Positions 6,239 through 8,935 of a DNA stretch of 8,935 bases are shown piece after piece. How positions within the stretch are numbered: the stretch's first letter is position 1; each line of letters starts with the position of its first letter. The notes under the pieces were generated by a model. The model did no database searches. It was not told the DNA's origin and worked only from the letters and a program-made list of their open reading frames with translations. Origin of the DNA: an uncultured Oscillospiraceae bacterium (GTDB taxonomy: Bacteria > Bacillota > Clostridia > Oscillospirales > Acutalibacteraceae); contig CAJUNQ010000057.1 in the NCBI GenBank assembly GCA_910587835.1, positions 1-8,935 of the forward strand, written 5' to 3'. The position numbers and the translations under genes were made by a program.

Positions 6239-6260
6239 CCCTCTGGCCTGCGCTGGGACA

Positions 6261-6321
6261 AAGCAGCCCCGGACAACCGGCCCGGAAAATGGGCCGGGGT
6301 GAGTCCGGGGCTGCTTGTTTT
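6261..6321 (+). terminator. Intrinsic terminator of the lysozyme gene (nested hairpin)
   Basis: A perfect 14-bp stem (6261-6274 with 6303-6316) encloses a second perfect 7-bp hairpin (CCGGCCC 6277-6283, GGGCCGG 6291-6297). TTTT at 6318-6321 follows the outer stem. It begins 22 bases after the lysozyme stop codon. Confidence 0.82.
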
Positions 6322-6589
6322 GGAATTCGCCCCAGGAGGCTTGCCAAGGACTGGCGGGGCGGGTGAGTGTCCTACCGCGCATTTTATTTCCTTCACGTCC
6401 GGGAACCCTTGTAGAGGCGGAGCTGCGTGTCCTCCCGTCTCTCCCAGGGTTCCGGTACTTCCGGATGATATCCACCCCTACAATAAAACCTGCGACAGGG
6501 ACACTCCCCGGGATGGCGGCCGTTACCGCGATTTCTGACTGTCTATAAGGGCCGGCTTCTGCCCTGGCTCCCTCTTTTCTGTCTGTTTG
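6322..6589. other. Intergenic region with inverted repeats, no gene seen
   Basis: No convincing coding sequence is present; the short frames on both strands lack family motifs. There are complementary segments that could fold together: GAGTGTCC (6365-6372) with GGACACTC (6499-6506), and inside them GGAACCCT (6402-6409) with AGGGTTCC (6446-6453), which extends by two pairs past a bulged G. TACCGCG occurs at 6373-6379 and 6524-6530. On the - strand the part near 6465-6485 reads GTAGGGGTGGATATCATCC, which resembles an interspersed repeat I recall from Oscillospiraceae genomes (unchecked). Confidence 0.45.
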
Positions 6590-6606
6590 GACATTCTCCC
6601 GCAAAA
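6590..6606. repeat. 17-base direct repeat upstream of asnB, copy 1
   Basis: GACATTCTCCCGCAAAA here and GACATTCCCCCGCAAAA at 6753-6769 agree at 16 of 17 bases. The copies are 163 bases apart in the same orientation, and the segment between them carries the dispersed hairpin repeat at 6656-6688. Confidence 0.7.
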
Positions 6607-6655
6607 GGAGTGCCCAAAACCGAGAGTTTGTAAGCAGGGCTTTGGTGAGCGTTCA

Positions 6656-6688
6656 GAAAAGCTTCGTCTATCTTTTCAACAGGGATAG
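6656..6688 (+). repeat. Dispersed short repeat, copy 2 (hairpin with TTTTCAA loop)
   Basis: GAAAAGCTTCGTC (6656-6668) leads into the stem CTATC (6668-6672) and GATAG (6684-6688) with loop TTTTCAACAGG. This is the second copy of the repeat at 1077-1107. Relative to that copy the stem has changed at two paired positions while keeping complementarity, which suggests that the hairpin is selected or copied as a structure. Another small hairpin, CAGCC/GGCTG, follows at 6711-6726. Confidence 0.6.
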
Positions 6689-6752
6689 GTTTCTTGGGGA
6701 CAAAGCTCCTCAGCCGCCGGAGGCTGTTCCATTGTCATAAGCTCATTCTTCA

Positions 6753-6769
6753 GACATTCCCCCGCAAAA
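6753..6769. repeat. 17-base direct repeat upstream of asnB, copy 2
   Basis: GACATTCCCCCGCAAAA, one base different from the copy at 6590-6606. It ends 30 bases before the asnB -10 box, so it could act as an operator, but no known regulator's site is recognised in it. Confidence 0.65.
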
Positions 6770-6796
6770 TAAACTCTACCATTTTTCGCCTGAATG

Positions 6797-6835
6797 TGGT
6801 ATACTATTTTTATCTGACCAACAACGCAAGGGGGA
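6797..6835 (+). promoter_or_regulatory. Extended -10 promoter and ribosome binding site of asnB
   Basis: TGGTATACT (6797-6805) is an extended -10 element (TG, one base, then TATACT). The expected -35 position (6777-6782, TACCAT) is poor, which the TG extension may offset. AAGGGGGA (6828-6835) is the ribosome binding site, nine bases before the ATG. No T-box or other leader riboswitch is convincing. Confidence 0.6.
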
Positions 6836-6844
6836 TATCTGATT

Positions 6845-8668
6845 ATGTGTGGATTTGTAGGCTTTGCCGGCGACCCCAACGAGGGCGTTCTTCACGCCAT
6901 GACCACTGCCATTGCCCACCGGGGCCCTGACGACGCGCAGTATTATCAGGACGCCCGGGTCTCTCTGGGCTTTCGCCGCCTGTCCATTATCGACCTGGAA
7001 GGAGGCCGGCAGCCCATGCTCAACGAGGACGGCACCAAGGTGCTGGTCTTTAACGGCGAAATATACAACTACCGGGACCTGAAGCGGGACCTGCTGGCCG
7101 CGGGGCATGTGTTCACCACTGCCGCCGACAGCGAGGTTCTGCTGCACGGCTATGAGGAATACGGCCCCGCTCTGCTGAACAAGCTGCGGGGCATGTTCGC
7201 TTTTGTCATCTGGGACAAGGAAAAGGGCGAGCTGTTCGGGGCCCGGGACTTTTTCGGCATCAAGCCCCTTTACTATGCCCGGATGGGAGAAAGCTTTCTT
7301 TTTGGCTCGGAGCTTAAAAGCTTTCTCCACCACCCGGACTTTAAAAAGGAGCTGAACGAAAGGGCCTTGGAGAGCTATCTGAGCTTTCAGTATTCCCCTG
7401 GGCCCGAGACCTTTTTCAAGGACGTGTACAAGCTGCCCCCGGCCCACTATTTTATGTACCGGCAGGGGAGCATGGAGACCACCCGCTACTGGCTGCCGGA
7501 GTTCCGCCCGGAGGAGGACCGCAGCTTGGAGCAATGGGTGGACGACATTGAGAAAACCTTTGACGACAGCATTGAGGCCCATAAAATCAGCGATGTGGAG
7601 GTGGGCTCCTTCCTGTCCTCGGGGGTGGATTCCAGCTATGTGGCCTGCTCGGCCAAGGTGGACAAGACCTTTACCGTGGGCTTTGACAATGGGGAGCGGT
7701 ACAATGAGACCAGCTATGCCCGGGAGCTCTCGGAGCTCATACCGGTGAAAAACATCAGCAAGGTGATTACCCCGGAGGACTTTTGGGGGAACTTCGCCAA
7801 AATTCAGTACCACATGGACGAGCCTTTGGCCGACCCCTCGGCGGTGGCCCTGTACTTTGTGTGCAATATCGCGGCCCAGCATCTGAAGGTGGTGCTCTCT
7901 GGGGAGGGGGCCGACGAGATTTTCGGCGGGTACAACATCTACAAGGAGCCTCTGTCCATGGCCTGGTATGAGAGAATCCCTCTGCCCATCCGGCGGCTCA
8001 TTGGAAAGCTTGCGGGGGCTTTGCCCGCCCACCGGGGGCTGAACTTTCTGGTGCGCAGGGGCAAGCCTTTGGAGGAGCGTTTTATTGGCAACGCCTATAT
8101 GTTCACCGAGAAGGAGCGCCGGGCCCTGCTGAAGCGTCCGGTGGGCGCGCCCTCTCCGGCGGCGTTGGTCAAGCCCTATTACGACATGGTGAAGGACCGG
8201 GACCCGGTGACCAAAATGCAGTTTGTGGACCTGAACATGTGGATGGTGGGGGACATTCTGCTGAAGGCGGACAAGATGAGCATGGCCAACTCCCTGGAGC
8301 TGCGGGTGCCGTTTTTGGACAAGGAGATTATGGCGTTGGCCGGGCGCATTCCCACCCGATACCGGGTCAACAGTGAGAACACCAAGTACGCCATGCGTCA
8401 GGCGGCGCTGCGGCGGATGCCGGAGAAGTGGGCGGGCAAGAAAAAGCTGGGCTTCCCGGTGCCCACCCGGGTGTGGCTGAAGGAGGAGAAGTATTATCAA
8501 CGGGTTAAGGCGGCGTTTGAGGGGCCGGAGGCGGAGAAATTCTTCCACACCGGGGCTTTGGTAAAGCTGCTGGACGAGCACCGGGCCGGAAAACGGGACA
8601 ACAGCCGGAAGGTCTGGACCGTATACACCTTTTTGGTCTGGTACAAGGAGTTCTTTGTGGAACGCTGA
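6845..8668 (+). CDS. asnB: Asparagine synthetase, glutamine-hydrolysing
   Basis: The enzyme makes asparagine from aspartate, glutamine and ATP in the cytosol. The 607-residue product has the N-terminal class II glutaminase domain (2 to about 190): nucleophile Cys2 in MCGFVGF, R45 in RRLSIID, N70 and E72 in FNGEIYN, and D95. The start is fixed because Cys2 must become the N terminus after Met removal. The synthetase domain (about 230-600) carries the PP-loop SSGVDSS (258-264) and SGEGADEIFGGY from 352, whose E354 matches the catalytic Glu348 of Escherichia coli AsnB. No key residue is missing. Length and start resemble Bacillus AsnO and clostridial AsnB more than the longer AsnH type. It appears to be a single-gene unit with its own promoter and a hairpin downstream. 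A specialised amidotransferase role is less likely because nothing biosynthetic lies next to it. Confidence 0.95.
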   Translation: MCGFVGFAGDPNEGVLHAMTTAIAHRGPDDAQYYQDARVSLGFRRLSIIDLEGGRQPMLNEDGTKVLVFNGEIYNYRDLKRDLLAAGHVFTTAADSEVLLHGYEEYGPALLNKLRGMFAFVIWDKEKGELFGARDFFGIKPLYYARMGESFLFGSELKSFLHHPDFKKELNERALESYLSFQYSPGPETFFKDVYKLPPAHYFMYRQGSMETTRYWLPEFRPEEDRSLEQWVDDIEKTFDDSIEAHKISDVEVGSFLSSGVDSSYVACSAKVDKTFTVGFDNGERYNETSYARELSELIPVKNISKVITPEDFWGNFAKIQYHMDEPLADPSAVALYFVCNIAAQHLKVVLSGEGADEIFGGYNIYKEPLSMAWYERIPLPIRRLIGKLAGALPAHRGLNFLVRRGKPLEERFIGNAYMFTEKERRALLKRPVGAPSPAALVKPYYDMVKDRDPVTKMQFVDLNMWMVGDILLKADKMSMANSLELRVPFLDKEIMALAGRIPTRYRVNSENTKYAMRQAALRRMPEKWAGKKKLGFPVPTRVWLKEEKYYQRVKAAFEGPEAEKFFHTGALVKLLDEHRAGKRDNSRKVWTVYTFLVWYKEFFVER

Positions 8669-8726
8669 CCTGCGGGGCTGCGGTTCGCTTTTGGCACAGG
8701 CTTAAAGGAAATGCTTTTGACGGTTT

Positions 8727-8760
8727 GGAAGGGACTTTGCGGGAAAAGTCCCTTTCCCTT
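8727..8760 (+). terminator. Probable terminator of asnB
   Basis: AAGGGACTTT (8729-8738) pairs perfectly with AAAGTCCCTT (8745-8754) around loop GCGGGA, and the base of the stem can extend by a wobble and a G-C pair. The downstream TCCCTTCATT is pyrimidine-rich but has no clean T-run. It starts about 60 bases after the asnB stop. Confidence 0.6.
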
Positions 8761-8770
8761 CATTCAGGAT

Positions 8771-8934
8771 TAGGGCTTGTTTGAAAATAGAGGAAATGAC
8801 GAATTTTTACCCAGAAGGGGTTCATTTCAAGGAAAAAACGCAAGGCAATCTTCCGATTGGCGAGGATTTTTGACGCAGAAAGGGGCCCCTTCTGGGTAAA
8901 AAGACGGCGTTTCCGATTTTTCAAACAAGCCCTA
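8771..8934. mobile_element. Palindromic MITE-like element flanked by TA
   Basis: The two ends form near-perfect inverted repeats: 8770-8787 and 8918-8935 are an 18-bp perfect pair, 8804-8820 and 8886-8902 a 17-bp perfect pair, with GGAAA/TTTCC in register between them. The interior (8821-8885) also folds back on itself (CAATC/GATTG and AAAAA/TTTTT in register), so the whole is one long imperfect hairpin without a gene. Taking GGGCTTG...CAAGCCC as the ends gives 160 bases with TA on each side, as expected for IS630/mariner-type insertion. TA is its own complement, so a target duplication cannot be told from one more inverted-repeat base. The window ends here, so the right flank is unseen. Confidence 0.6.
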
Positions 8935-8935
8935 A

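Noticed and set aside
6361..6400. T-box-like string (GGGTGAGTGTCCTACCGCG) upstream of asnB
   Set aside because: The T-box core AGGGTGGNACCGCG is interrupted, no stem I or following terminator is visible, and it lies about 450 bases before asnB.
6650..6700. CGTTCA resembling the start of a glutamine (glnA) riboswitch upstream of asnB
   Set aside because: The conserved GGAAGUAGG and closing GGAACG segments are absent.
6776..8581. A 601-codon open frame on the - strand opposite asnB
   Set aside because: Same antisense composition effect; the + strand frame has all asparagine synthetase motifs and a ribosome binding site.

Overview
The window reads as a chromosomal segment of a GC-rich, endospore-forming Clostridia member, most likely an Oscillospiraceae/Ruminococcaceae-type gut anaerobe. 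The pointers are a spoIIR sporulation gene, an AddB-type (Firmicutes) helicase-nuclease subunit with its iron-sulfur cysteines, Firmicutes-style ribosome binding sites, and intergenic DNA full of small palindromic repeats. All five genes accepted here lie on the + strand.

Layout. 1-412: a hairpin that probably ends an upstream gene, a G-rich stretch without a gene, and a forespore (sigma-F/sigma-G type) promoter. 413-1027: spoIIR, which encodes the secreted forespore signal that triggers pro-sigma-E processing. 1028-1638: a 611-base gap made of short palindromes, GAA-loop mini-hairpins and a tandem repeat, ending in a probable sigma-A promoter. 1639-4992: addB, starting at TTG. 4953-5141: a 62-residue single-pass membrane protein whose start lies inside the end of addB. 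5142-5326: a hairpin with a T-tract. 5327-6238: a GH25 lysozyme of endolysin type with a C-terminal domain that has its own possible internal start. 6239-6844: a nested terminator, then about 520 bases of repeats and the asnB promoter. 6845-8668: asnB, glutamine-hydrolysing asparagine synthetase. 8669-8935: a terminator-like hairpin, then a 160-base palindromic element flanked by TA, which looks like a MITE.

How the genes relate. spoIIR appears to be its own sporulation-controlled unit. addB and the small membrane gene are translationally coupled. The partner nuclease gene addA, which normally follows addB, is not in this window. The lysozyme is separated from the small gene by a terminator-like hairpin, with no clear promoter after it. 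asnB is a housekeeping gene with its own promoter and probable terminator. I see no complete mobile element, CRISPR array, tRNA or rRNA. The less ordinary observations are the small gene overlapping addB, the possible internal translation start in the lysozyme, a two-copy repeat whose hairpin stem changes in a compensating way, and the TA-flanked palindromic element.
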